The notes: generated by a model from the letters alone, not told the origin. A DNA stretch of 34,460 bases from Fidelibacterota bacterium (GCA_947470105.1 CANISR010000015.1:1-34460), one strand, 5' to 3'. Counted from the stretch's first letter, positions 7,890-15,250 are shown. Program-made: numbers and translations.

Positions 7890-8318
7890 ATGACCACTGA
7901 AGTGACCGTCACAAGCGCCGGGCACAGCGCCTTCGCGGTGGAGATCGCCGCCGGCGCGCATCACCTGACGGCGGACGAAGCCAAAGACCTGGGCGGCGAC
8001 GACACCGGCCCGCCGCCCCACGACTTTCTGCTGGCGGGCCTGGGCGCCTGTACGGTGATGACCTTGAAGCTTTACGCCGCGCGCAAGAAGTGGCCGCTGG
8101 AGCAGGTGGCGGTGCGCCTCACCCGGCGCAAGGTCAAAGCCGCCGACTGCCCGGACTGTGTCACCAAGGACGGCGACGTCGAGGAAATGACGCGCGAGAT
8201 CACGCTGACGGGCCCCCTGGACGCCGAGGCGCGGGCGCGGCTGCTGGACATCGCCAGCAAATGCCCGGTGCACCGCACATTGACCGGCGAGATCAAGATC
8301 AGGACCGCACTTGTATAG
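7890..8318 (+). CDS. OsmC family peroxiredoxin-like protein
   Basis: 142 aa, normal for the family. The two redox Cys are present: Cys54 in GLGACTVMTL and Cys125 in SKCPVHRTL, the latter in the family's C-P-V-H signature. The segment PPPHDFLLAGLGAC is also typical. Family members reduce organic hydroperoxides with thiol donors in the cytosol. Two extra Cys in DCPDC (87 and 90) are not part of the catalytic pair. It is divergent from the NUDIX-sseA operon across a very short gap, so the promoters must overlap. Confidence 0.92.
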   Translation: MTTEVTVTSAGHSAFAVEIAAGAHHLTADEAKDLGGDDTGPPPHDFLLAGLGACTVMTLKLYAARKKWPLEQVAVRLTRRKVKAADCPDCVTKDGDVEEMTREITLTGPLDAEARARLLDIASKCPVHRTLTGEIKIRTALV

Positions 8319-8393
8319 AGTTCGTTAACCGTAAGGTTTTGTTCACTGATTTGGCTCAATATGGATAGCTAGCCACGTCCTCATCCGGGTCCA

Positions 8394-9416
8394 ATGGTCG
8401 GAAAGCGCGAACCACTCGACATCTTCTTCGAAATGCCGCTGAACAAGTGGCAGATTTTCGACAGTAAGACGCTCGCCAATTCCAAGGTCGTGCTGTTGCA
8501 GGACCTGAAGCCGGTTGTCGACATGTTCAATTCCGCCGGTGTGGGCATCGGCATCCGCACCGCCATGGAAGTGATTAGCGAGCTGGGCCTCAACGAGCAC
8601 GACCGCCGCCGCCTGGTGGCGATCATGAGTGCGCGCAGCTTCGACGTCTATTCGGTGCGCGCGGCGCTCAATGACTACATGACCGACGCCGAGCTGGAGC
8701 AGATCAAGCTGCCGGCGAAGGAACAGGAGCGGCTGCAGCAGTACATGAGCAACTATTCGCGCGGCTTGCTCAAAGTGATTCTCGAAGGCACCGACACCAA
8801 GGTCACCAGCCGCTCGTCGCTGTCGACCATTCTCGAAGGCGCCAACCGCGGCGCGGTGCTCAAGAACCTGATCGACATCGCCGGCAAGCTGCGGATCGAG
8901 CCGCAGGGGATCGTGGTCTATATCTCAAAGCTCAGCGAGATCATCCTCGCCATCTCCTATTATCAGCGCGTTTGCGACACCATGCTGCCGGACCTGCGCG
9001 AGATGCTGGGGGAGGTGAAGAAGCTCCACGACCAGCCGGGCCTGCAGAGCCGCTTTCCGGGCCTGCGCGAGGAAACCCAGGTGGCGCTCGACAACGGGCG
9101 CAATACCGTCGTCACCCTCAACGGCTACTTCGACCTGTTCCACAAGGTGGAGAAGTTCTTCGACGACATCACGCCGGAGAAGTTCAAGAGCATGCGCGAG
9201 AGCGTGGAAGTGCACTACCGCGCCATCGGGATGATCGTGTGCTTCTGGCAGATCAAGATCAACGACTGGCGCGACCGCTTCTGGGACGAGCGCGGCCGCC
9301 GGCGCGATTCAACGATCGAGCAGAAGTACAACTTCTTCAAAGACACGATTTACCACAACCTTTACACCATCGAGGACAACCTCGGGCTGTTGAAGGAAGC
9401 CAAACTCGATATCTAG
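8394..9416 (+). CDS. Conserved-looking protein of unknown function, 340 aa
   Basis: I do not recognise this family. There is no signal peptide or membrane span. The chain is mainly helical, with long charged stretches (ELEQIKLPAKEQERLQQYM, REMLGEVKKLHDQ) that may coil, and a C-terminal part rich in Trp, Tyr and Phe (FWQIKINDWRDRFWDERG, YNFFKDTIYHNLYTIEDN). The early segment GIRTAMEVISELGLNEHDRR resembles no motif I know. No ribosome site is strong, but the ATG at 8394 is the only sensible start, and codon use matches the genome. It stands alone after osmC, and the PRC-barrel gene's promoter begins two bases past its stop. Confidence 0.75.
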   Translation: MVGKREPLDIFFEMPLNKWQIFDSKTLANSKVVLLQDLKPVVDMFNSAGVGIGIRTAMEVISELGLNEHDRRRLVAIMSARSFDVYSVRAALNDYMTDAELEQIKLPAKEQERLQQYMSNYSRGLLKVILEGTDTKVTSRSSLSTILEGANRGAVLKNLIDIAGKLRIEPQGIVVYISKLSEIILAISYYQRVCDTMLPDLREMLGEVKKLHDQPGLQSRFPGLREETQVALDNGRNTVVTLNGYFDLFHKVEKFFDDITPEKFKSMRESVEVHYRAIGMIVCFWQIKINDWRDRFWDERGRRRDSTIEQKYNFFKDTIYHNLYTIEDNLGLLKEAKLDI

Positions 9417-9417
9417 G

Positions 9418-9442
9418 GGAACTTCCGGCCCCACTCTCCGTT
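9418..9442 (+). promoter_or_regulatory. EcfG-type general stress promoter before PRC-barrel gene
   Basis: GGAAC (9418-9422), 16 bases, CGTT (9439-9442): exact consensus. It begins two bases after the upstream stop codon and predicts a leader of about 55 bases. Confidence 0.78.
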
Positions 9443-9505
9443 AGGTCCTGACATCTGGCGCGCTTCAAGCGCAGCGAAGCATTCAGAACCGGACAGGAGG
9501 GTTAT

Positions 9506-9958
9506 ATGAACAAGCACACCATGATCATGCTGAGCGTGGCGAGCGCCATTGGCCTTTCGCCGTTTGTCGGCCCGACGTTCGCGGGGGACGACCTCAAGAC
9601 GCAAAAGACCATCAAGCCGGCGACGCTTACTTACGCGGCGACGCCCAACCGTACAGACGCCGCCGCCATGATCGGCCATAAGGTCGAGGACATCAGCGGC
9701 AATAACGTCGGCGAGATCGAAGGCATCCACATCGGCAAGGACGGCAAAGTGGCCGACGTTGTCGTGGGTGTGGGCGGCTTTCTTGGCGTAGGCCAGCGCG
9801 ATGTCATGGTGAAGTGGTCATCGCTGCGCATTATTAAGGACGCGGACGCGGTCGATAAGATCGTGCTCGCGACCACCAAGGACGAACTGAAGACGATGAC
9901 AGCGTATAAGTTCGAACGACCTGATCAGCGCCGCACCATTTTCGACGCGCCGATGTAA
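9506..9958 (+). CDS. Exported PRC-barrel domain protein
   Basis: 150 aa. Residues 1-26 are a signal peptide (cleavage near TFA-G). Residues about 53-115 form a PRC barrel: MIGHKVEDISGNNVGEIEGI and GKVADVVVGVGGFLGVGQRDV are the two conserved strand pairs, with the Gly-rich turn usual in exported stress-type members. Such proteins are common in rhizobial and caulobacterial stress regulons; their molecular role is poorly known. An AGGAGG site sits well before the ATG, and an exact EcfG promoter lies upstream. A strong terminator follows, so it is monocistronic. Confidence 0.88.
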   Translation: MNKHTMIMLSVASAIGLSPFVGPTFAGDDLKTQKTIKPATLTYAATPNRTDAAAMIGHKVEDISGNNVGEIEGIHIGKDGKVADVVVGVGGFLGVGQRDVMVKWSSLRIIKDADAVDKIVLATTKDELKTMTAYKFERPDQRRTIFDAPM

Positions 9959-9996
9959 CGTTATTGGCGAATCCGATCTGGAGTGAGTGCTGATCG

Positions 9997-10043
9997 CTGC
10001 CGCCGGGATGGTGCTTAACTGCGCCCCCGGCGGCAGGCGTTTT
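9997..10043 (+). terminator. Rho-independent terminator after PRC-barrel gene
   Basis: An 11-base-pair stem, CTGCCGCCGGG (9997-10007) with CCCGGCGGCAG (10026-10036), followed by GCGTTTTG. The loop is about 18 bases. It separates the converging PRC-barrel and arsC-like genes. Confidence 0.7.
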
Positions 10044-10047
10044 GAGA

Positions 10048-10389
10048 CTAGAGAATCTTCAGGACATTCTCAGGTGGGCGTCCGACCGCGGCTTTGGCGC
10101 CGTTGACCACAATGGGCCGTTCGATCACCGCCGGGTGCTTCGCCATGGCGGCGATGAGGTCTTTCTCATTGAGAGCGCTGGGGTCAATACCGGCTTCTTT
10201 CGCTTCCGCTTTGCGCAGGATCGCAGAGGCCGGAACCCCCAGCAGCTTGACGATACGGGCGAGTTCAGCGGCCGACAGCGGGGTCTTCAGATATTCGACG
10301 ACCGTGGGCGTGAGGCCCTTTGACTCCAGCAGCTCCAAAGTCTGGCGCGACTTGGTGCAGCGGGGATTGTGATAGATGGTGAGGGGCAT
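10048..10389 (-). CDS. ArsC-family (glutaredoxin-type) arsenate reductase-like protein
   Basis: 113 aa, full length. The N-terminal thioredoxin-like strand and active loop are YHNPRCTKSRQT with catalytic Cys11; the later Arg positions are in ILRKAE and IERPIVV, as in ArsC/YffB proteins. ArsC reduces arsenate with glutathione and glutaredoxin; YffB-type relatives have unclear roles, and no other ars gene is nearby, so arsenate reduction is not certain. The ATG at 10389 has GGAG about ten bases upstream. The inverted-repeat element at 10413-10498 lies in its promoter region, shared with the divergent LysR gene. Confidence 0.88.
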   Translation of the reverse strand: MPLTIYHNPRCTKSRQTLELLESKGLTPTVVEYLKTPLSAAELARIVKLLGVPASAILRKAEAKEAGIDPSALNEKDLIAAMAKHPAVIERPIVVNGAKAAVGRPPENVLKIL

Positions 10390-10412
10390 CTCGCCGGAGC
10401 TCCGTCGTGGGA

Positions 10413-10498
10413 AATTAAATGTACCAGGTACAATTTCGGCACGCGATGAGTCTGGACAGGCGCCGCGGCATATTAAATTGTACCTGGTACATTTAATT
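10413..10498. repeat. Inverted-repeat element, copy 1 (MITE/BIME-like)
   Basis: Perfect 24-base arms at 10413-10436 and 10475-10498 enclose a 38-base spacer. Each arm holds the 13-base dyad TGTACCAGGTACA (or its complement). A near-identical element in the same orientation is at 14531-14617, with a conserved spacer core (GATG-R-GTCTGG). It may be a miniature mobile element, a REP/BIME-type repeat or a double operator. It sits between the divergent arsC-like and lysR genes, ending 23 bases before the lysR start. Confidence 0.8.
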
Positions 10499-10521
10499 CT
10501 GAGCTCGAAAGCCTCCTCCGC

Positions 10522-11400
10522 GTGGAAATCGCCCAAGTCCGGTACTTCCTGACCTTGTGCCGTGAGTTGAACTTCACGCGGGCGGCGGAGCTGTGCCATG
10601 TGTCGCAGCCGGCGCTGACCAAGGCGATCAAGAACCTGGAAGAGGAATTTGGCGGTGAGTTGTTCCGGCGGGAGCGCGGCAACACGCACCTCACCGACCT
10701 CGGCCGCCTGGTCCGCCCGCATCTGGAGCAGGTCACCGCCGCCACCGACACCGCCCGCGAAGAGGCCCTCAGCTTCCGCAAGGTCAGGAAGGCGCCGCTG
10801 CGCCTCGGCGTCATGTGCACCATCAGCCCTCCGGTGATGGTCGGATTCCTGCGCGCGGTGCGCGAGCGCATCCCGACCGTGGACCTGGCCATCAGCGAGC
10901 ATCCGGGCCCGGCGCTCATCGAGACCATGCTGAAGGGCGAACTGGATGTCGCCCTGGTCGGCATGCCCCGGTTGCCCGCGCGCCTCGACGCCATACCGCT
11001 TTACACGGAACGCTACGGCGTGGCCTTCGCCAAGGGCCACCGCTTCGAGTTGTTGAACGCCATCCCGGTGCGCGAACTGGCCAACGAGAACTATGTGGAA
11101 CGGGTGCTGTGCGAATACCAGGACCACTGGGACGCCCTGAAGCTGGGCTGGGACGTGGACGTGAACGTGCGCTACCGCAGCGAGCGCGAGGATTGGGTGC
11201 AGGCGCTGCTGTCGGCGGGCATGGGCTGCGCCATCGTGCCCGAGTTCATGCCCCGCCTGTCCAACGTGGCCTTGCGGCTGCTGGCCGATCCGGGCGTGGA
11301 GCGCACCATCTCACTGGTCACGGTGGCCGGCCGGCGCCAGGCGCCGGCGGTGAAGGCTGTCGTGGACCTTGCGCGGCGCTATCGCTGGGAACTGGGCTAA
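10522..11400 (+). CDS. LysR-family transcriptional regulator
   Basis: 292 aa, usual length. The winged HTH is residues 1-60: VRYFLTLCRELNFTRAAELC, then VSQPALTKAIKNLEEEFGG and LFRRERGNTHLTDLG. The effector domain follows from about residue 90 (LRLGVMCTISPPVMVGFL). The start is GTG at 10522; no earlier start is in frame and the ribosome site is weak, perhaps because the repeat element lies directly upstream. It lies 136 bases before bufA, with a T-N11-A dyad between them, so it may regulate the bufA-doxX pair, though LysR proteins more often act on divergent genes. Confidence 0.92.
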   Translation: MEIAQVRYFLTLCRELNFTRAAELCHVSQPALTKAIKNLEEEFGGELFRRERGNTHLTDLGRLVRPHLEQVTAATDTAREEALSFRKVRKAPLRLGVMCTISPPVMVGFLRAVRERIPTVDLAISEHPGPALIETMLKGELDVALVGMPRLPARLDAIPLYTERYGVAFAKGHRFELLNAIPVRELANENYVERVLCEYQDHWDALKLGWDVDVNVRYRSEREDWVQALLSAGMGCAIVPEFMPRLSNVALRLLADPGVERTISLVTVAGRRQAPAVKAVVDLARRYRWELG

Positions 11401-11419
11401 ATCCGGGGCTTCCCTGTCA

Positions 11420-11438
11420 CGATAACTTGCGGTTATCG
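11420..11438. promoter_or_regulatory. Dyad matching a LysR-type box upstream of bufA
   Basis: CGATAAC-TTGCG-GTTATCG is a perfect inverted repeat with the T-N11-A spacing of LysR-regulator sites (ATAAC-N5-GTTAT). It begins 19 bases past the lysR stop and about 98 bases before the bufA start. Confidence 0.5.
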
Positions 11439-11535
11439 AACTTCACACTAAGCGGTATTGGCCGCGCCGCGGTGCGCGCGCCTAAGGTCTCTCATCGCGC
11501 CACCCAATCCCGGGCGGCGGAACGGGAGATACACC

Positions 11536-11838
11536 ATGAACCGTCAGATCAAGATTGCCTCCACCCTGGCCGCCGCCGTCATCGGCGCCGCGGCTTTCGC
11601 CGGTGCAGCCCAGGCCGCCGACAAGGCCAAGGGCGGGGCCGCCCACGAACATTGCTACGGCATCGCCAAGGCCGGCGAGAACAACTGCGCCGCCGCCAAC
11701 GGCAAGCACTCCTGCGCCGGCGAAGCCAAAGTGAATTTCAGCGGCCAGGAATTCAAGGAAGTGGCCAAAGGCACCTGTGAGCAGATGAAGGGCAGCGTGA
11801 AGCCGTTCGACGGCACCAACCCGAACCTCAAGGGCTAA
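11536..11838 (+). CDS. bufA: BufA1-type bufferin metallophore precursor (DUF2282)
   Basis: 100 aa. A signal peptide covers residues 1-27 (QAA-D cleavage). The mature peptide has the four conserved Cys of the DUF2282/BufA1 family: Cys40 in EHCYGIAKAGENNC, Cys51, Cys60 in HSCAG and Cys81 in KGTCEQ. Family knowledge: in Caulobacter, bufferins are ribosomally made copper-binding peptides whose central Cys are modified by the DUF692 enzyme BufB with BufC, in operons that also encode DoxX (BufD). Here doxX follows but bufB and bufC are absent. GGGAG lies seven bases before the ATG. The gene is periplasmic in product and probably highly expressed. Confidence 0.88.
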   Translation: MNRQIKIASTLAAAVIGAAAFAGAAQAADKAKGGAAHEHCYGIAKAGENNCAAANGKHSCAGEAKVNFSGQEFKEVAKGTCEQMKGSVKPFDGTNPNLKG

Positions 11839-11844
11839 GCCGCA

Positions 11845-11872
11845 GGCCGCCGCCCTCATCTGGGCGGCGGCC
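11845..11872 (+). other. Strong intercistronic hairpin between bufA and doxX
   Basis: GGCCGCCGCCC pairs perfectly with GGGCGGCGGCC around a TCATCT loop, starting six bases after the bufA stop. There is no T run, so it is likelier to protect or attenuate the bufA message than to be a full terminator. This would give more bufA than doxX product. Confidence 0.6.
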
Positions 11873-11889
11873 ATGCCTGGAGAACGCCA

Positions 11890-12342
11890 ATGATCACTTC
11901 CGCGAAACTTGTCTCAGTCCACGCGCGCACCACCGGCGCGCTCGCGCGCTATGTCAGCCCGGTGTTCGACCTGGCGGTGCGCCTGTGGATGGCCAGCGTG
12001 TTCTTCAAGTCGGGCCGCACCAAGATCGCGGACTGGGGCGCCACGGTCGCCCTGTTCGAGGACGAATACCAGGTGCCGGTGTTGCCGGCCGAAGCCGCGG
12101 CGGTGCTGGGCACGGCGTTCGAGTTGTCCATGCCGGTGCTGCTGGTGCTGGGCCTGAGCACGCGTTTCGCGGCCTTGCCCCTCATCGCCATGGCGCTGGT
12201 CATTCAATTCGTCCTGGGGGCAGCCAACCCAGATTACGACAACGTTCAGCACATCTACTGGCTGTTCCTGCTGGGCATGATCGTCATCAAAGGTCCCGGT
12301 CCCCTGTCCCTAGACCATCTCATCCTGAAACGTTTCGCATGA
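11890..12342 (+). CDS. DoxX family membrane protein
   Basis: 150 aa with four predicted membrane segments: about residues 23-40, 64-84, 92-110 and 121-137. The family signatures LAVRLWMASVFFKSGRTKI and the acidic loop before VPVLPAEAAAVLGTAFELSMPVLLVLGL are clear. DoxX proteins are inner-membrane, quinone-linked or redox-partner proteins; the version in bufferin operons is called BufD, with no settled function. GGAG lies nine bases before the ATG, and the gene is 51 bases after bufA, so the two should be co-transcribed. Confidence 0.88.
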   Translation: MITSAKLVSVHARTTGALARYVSPVFDLAVRLWMASVFFKSGRTKIADWGATVALFEDEYQVPVLPAEAAAVLGTAFELSMPVLLVLGLSTRFAALPLIAMALVIQFVLGAANPDYDNVQHIYWLFLLGMIVIKGPGPLSLDHLILKRFA

Positions 12343-12400
12343 GCCGCCGTTGGCCCCGGCGCCGCCCTGTGACTACACTGGCACAGGCTGGGGACACGGG

Positions 12401-14527
12401 ATGCAGGACGACGACGTAAGCGCGCCGCAGACAAGGCAACGCAATCTTCCGCTGGCGGCCTTGCTGCTGGCGGTGGTGGCCGCGCTGACGGGTATCGTCA
12501 GCGGCGCGGTGATCTTCGAGAACTACCGCCGCGGCGTGCAGACGGCCATGGACGTGGGCCATCAGCTGTTCGACAACCTGCGCACCGAAATCGCGGTCCA
12601 GCAGCAGCAGCTGGTGCAGCCGCTGGAAGCGGCGCTGGGCATCCTCGAACACAGTCCCGCACTGGGGCGCAAGGCGCCGGCGGAAATGAACGCGGCGTTC
12701 TTCGCCGTCCTCGAGGCCAATCCCCAGATCACGGAACTGCGCATCGCCTACGACGATGGCGACAGCTTTGCCATCGGCAACCTGGGCGGCGAGGAGGGGC
12801 GGCTGCGGTCCGCCCTGCTCGCGCCGGCGGAGGCGCGGTTCTTCGGACGCCGGGTGGCGGAGGGGGAGATCACCTGGACCTATATCGGCGCCGATCATCA
12901 GCCCCTCGGCGCGTTCTCCACGCCCATTCCGCCGGCGGTGATGGGCCTAACGCCGCCCTGGGTGACGGCCGCGCAGCGGGCGCCAGGGCGTATCGTACAG
13001 ACCAAAGCCGATATCTTGCCGTCGCTTCACGCCGCCGGGGTGACCTTCGCCGCCACCTTCGCCGGCGACCACCCCGGCGTCATCGCCACGGACGTTTCCC
13101 TGGGCCAGCTTGCGCAGCTTCTGGGGTCGCTGAAATCCAGCGATGACGACCAGATCTTCATCTTCGATGCCGACGACACCTTGCTCGCGTCATCAGACTC
13201 GGATCCGGTGATGGAGAAGGAGGGGCGCCTTACCCTCGCCACCACCGCCGCCCTCGACGTGCCGGTGATCCAGGCCATGATCGCCAAATTCCGGGGCGGC
13301 GGCTCATTTCCGTTCGCCACCCTCGGGATCGGCGGCGCGCACTATCTGTCGTCGGTGATCGCCATCGGCGCGGAAGACCCGGAGCGCCCTGCTACCTACC
13401 TGGGCCTGGCGCTGCCGGACGTGACCTTCACCGGCACGCTGATCGAGACCAGCCGCGAGAATGCGCTGATTTCGCTGCTGATCCTGCTGGCCGCCGTCCC
13501 CATTGTGGTGCTGGTGTCGCGTCGCCTGTCGCGGCCTCTGCGCCGCCTGCAGGAGATCACCGACGGCATCGCACGGCTGGATCTCGATTCCGATGTGCAG
13601 GTGTCCACCCGCATCACCGAGGTGGCGCGGCTGAGCTCGTCCATCGGCCATATGCGCAATGCGTTGAGCGAGGTGGCGAAGTTCGTGCCCAAGACGCTGG
13701 TCACCGACCTGCTGCGGTCCGGGCGCCAATTGCGGGTAGAAGGCGAGCGCCGCCAGTTGTCCATGGTGTTCACCGACGTCCGCGACTTCACGCCCATGGT
13801 GGAGGCGGCCGCCGCGGACGACCTCATGGCGCAGATGTCGGAATACTTCGACGCGCTCGCGGGCGCGATCCTCACCCACCAGGGCACCATCGACAAATAT
13901 ATCGGCGACGCCATCTTCGCCTTCTGGAACGCGCCGGTGCCGCATGAACGGCACGCGTTGCGGGCCTGCGAAGGCGCGCTTGCTGCCCGCGCCGCCTCGA
14001 AGGCGTTGAACCGGAGGTGGGCGGCGGCCGGACGCCCCGAATGGCACACCGGGTTCAGCGTGCATGTGGGCGATGCGGTGGTGGGCAACGTGGGCTCCCG
14101 CGACCGGCTCAATTACACCGCCATCGGCAACGCCGTGAATGTGGCGGCGCGGGTCGAAGGCCTGACGCGGTTTTACGGATCGGAGATCCTGGTGACCGCC
14201 GCGGTGGTGGAGGCTGTGGGACCGGCCATGCGCTTCAGGCAGGTGGACACGGTGTTGCCCAAGGGCGTGTCGCAGCCGCTGGTCCTTCACGAACTGCTGG
14301 GCGCAGAGATCACGCCGGCGGAAGAGGACCAACTTCAGGCGTGGGAAGTGTTCTATGCCTTGTATGCCGCGCGCGACTGGTCACGGGCCCGCGCGGCCAT
14401 TGCCGCCTTTACGGCGGCATATCCCGACGATCCGTTGGGCAAGGTGTTTGCGGAGAGAATGGCTGCGTTCACGGTTTCACCGCCGCTCCCAGATTGGGAC
14501 GGCGCAACGCGGTTTGAGAGCAAATGA
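12401..14527 (+). CDS. Membrane-bound class III adenylate cyclase with HAMP
   Basis: 708 aa. Layout: membrane segment at about 18-41, a periplasmic sensor of roughly 300 residues (CACHE-like by position), a second span near 350-370 (ISLLILLAAVPIVVLV), a HAMP linker (RLSRPLRRLQEITDGIARLD), then the cyclase domain from about 450. Metal ligands are Asp459 (FTDVRDFT) and Asp503 (KYIGDAIFAFW); Lys499 favours ATP over GTP; NVAARVE supplies the transition-state Asn and Arg. It should make cAMP in response to an outside signal. I chose the ATG at 12401; the frame is open 17 codons further. A short tail after the domain looks TPR-like. Confidence 0.9.
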   Translation: MQDDDVSAPQTRQRNLPLAALLLAVVAALTGIVSGAVIFENYRRGVQTAMDVGHQLFDNLRTEIAVQQQQLVQPLEAALGILEHSPALGRKAPAEMNAAFFAVLEANPQITELRIAYDDGDSFAIGNLGGEEGRLRSALLAPAEARFFGRRVAEGEITWTYIGADHQPLGAFSTPIPPAVMGLTPPWVTAAQRAPGRIVQTKADILPSLHAAGVTFAATFAGDHPGVIATDVSLGQLAQLLGSLKSSDDDQIFIFDADDTLLASSDSDPVMEKEGRLTLATTAALDVPVIQAMIAKFRGGGSFPFATLGIGGAHYLSSVIAIGAEDPERPATYLGLALPDVTFTGTLIETSRENALISLLILLAAVPIVVLVSRRLSRPLRRLQEITDGIARLDLDSDVQVSTRITEVARLSSSIGHMRNALSEVAKFVPKTLVTDLLRSGRQLRVEGERRQLSMVFTDVRDFTPMVEAAAADDLMAQMSEYFDALAGAILTHQGTIDKYIGDAIFAFWNAPVPHERHALRACEGALAARAASKALNRRWAAAGRPEWHTGFSVHVGDAVVGNVGSRDRLNYTAIGNAVNVAARVEGLTRFYGSEILVTAAVVEAVGPAMRFRQVDTVLPKGVSQPLVLHELLGAEITPAEEDQLQAWEVFYALYAARDWSRARAAIAAFTAAYPDDPLGKVFAERMAAFTVSPPLPDWDGATRFESK

Positions 14528-14530
14528 TGG

Positions 14531-14617
14531 GAATTAAATGTACCAGGTACAATTTCGGCCATCGATGGGTCTGGCCAGGTGCGGTGCCCATTAAATTGTA
14601 CCTGGTACATTTAATTC
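14531..14617. repeat. Inverted-repeat element, copy 2 (MITE/BIME-like)
   Basis: Perfect 25-base arms at 14531-14555 and 14593-14617 with a 37-base spacer. It matches the element at 10413-10498 in arms, orientation and most of the spacer. It begins four bases past the cyclase stop. The two copies bracket lysR, bufA, doxX and the cyclase. Confidence 0.8.
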
Positions 14618-14618
14618 T

Positions 14619-14652
14619 GGGCACGCCTACAAAGAATTAACCCCGAGGCCCG
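14619..14652. repeat. Short direct repeat, copy 1
   Basis: A 34-base sequence starting GGGCACGCCTA and ending CCCCGAGGCCCG. It differs at only two positions from 14716-14749 and abuts the right arm of the inverted-repeat element. Confidence 0.75.
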
Positions 14653-14715
14653 CGCGCGAAGCGCGCAAAAGAAAAGACGAGCCATCGCTGACGGAAAGAC
14701 AATCGCCGAGGCGAT

Positions 14716-14749
14716 GGGCACGCCTATAAAGAATTAACCCCGAGGCTCG
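14716..14749. repeat. Short direct repeat, copy 2
   Basis: Second copy of the 34-base repeat at 14619-14652, 97 bases further on, with two differences. Its right half forms one side of the terminator-like stem at 14738-14771. The DNA between the copies holds no gene; it includes a GCGCGC-GAA-GCGCGC hairpin. Confidence 0.75.
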
Positions 14750-14771
14750 TCATTCTGACTTGCACTCGGGG
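14738..14771 (-). terminator. Probable terminator of the coiled-coil protein gene
   Basis: CCCCGAG and CTCGGGG form a seven-base-pair stem with a 20-base loop. On the minus strand it is followed by TTAATTCTTTAT, 62 bases past the stop of the gene at 14834-15250. Confidence 0.5.
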
Positions 14772-14833
14772 CGTTGGTCACTTCTTTGACGCGGGCGACC
14801 CCGCGTCTATCTCTGAGCCTCAGGGGAGAGGCG

Positions 14834-15250
14834 TTATTCTTTCACCACGCCTTTGACTTCTACCAACTGCGAGGCGATCGCTTCGTTCAGTTCGTTATGG
14901 GCGGCTTCGAGTTCCTGGATCTTCACGCGGAAATTCTTGAGCTGCTCCAACTCGGCGTCGGTGATGGGCTGGCGGTTGGAGGCGATGGCGAGGGTGGTGC
15001 CGATGTATTTGGCCTTCAGTTCGGCGACCATTTTCGCGAGGTCGATCATTTCGTGCGGATCGATGACATCCACATGGCGTTTCAGCGCGCGGCGCATCTC
15101 GTCCTCGATGATGTGATTGATGTGGCGGTTGAACTGGCTGGCCGTGAGAGGCGCGGTCGCGGGCGCGCGCTTTTCAGCGACGGCGACGGAACCTTCGGAC
15201 TTGGCGGAGCCGTCGCGGCGGCGGACGGCGATGAAATCGATCACGGACAT
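14834..15250 (-). CDS. Coiled-coil protein of unknown function, 138 aa
   Basis: No family recognised. Residues 1-35 are polar and probably disordered. Residues 36-135 are a series of charged helices, including MIDLAKMVAELKAKY and LEQLKNFRVKIQELEAAHNE, the latter with heptad spacing suitable for a coiled coil. There is no signal peptide or membrane span. The ATG has AGGAAG at a good distance. The phrase TDAELEQ occurs here and also in the 340-aa protein at 8394-9416, probably by chance. The gene stands alone. Confidence 0.75.
   Translation of the reverse strand: MSVIDFIAVRRRDGSAKSEGSVAVAEKRAPATAPLTASQFNRHINHIIEDEMRRALKRHVDVIDPHEMIDLAKMVAELKAKYIGTTLAIASNRQPITDAELEQLKNFRVKIQELEAAHNELNEAIASQLVEVKGVVKE

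Noticed and set aside
10048-10389. Member of an arsenic resistance operon
   Set aside because: No arsB, acr3, arsR or arsH is nearby; the ArsC-like gene is alone, so only the family was called.
13304-14332. Minus-strand open frame of 342 codons
   Set aside because: Antisense to the adenylate cyclase, whose catalytic motifs are intact on the plus strand.
10413-14749. Repeats considered as a CRISPR array
   Set aside because: Only two copies of each repeat, with unequal and very different spacing, and no cas genes.
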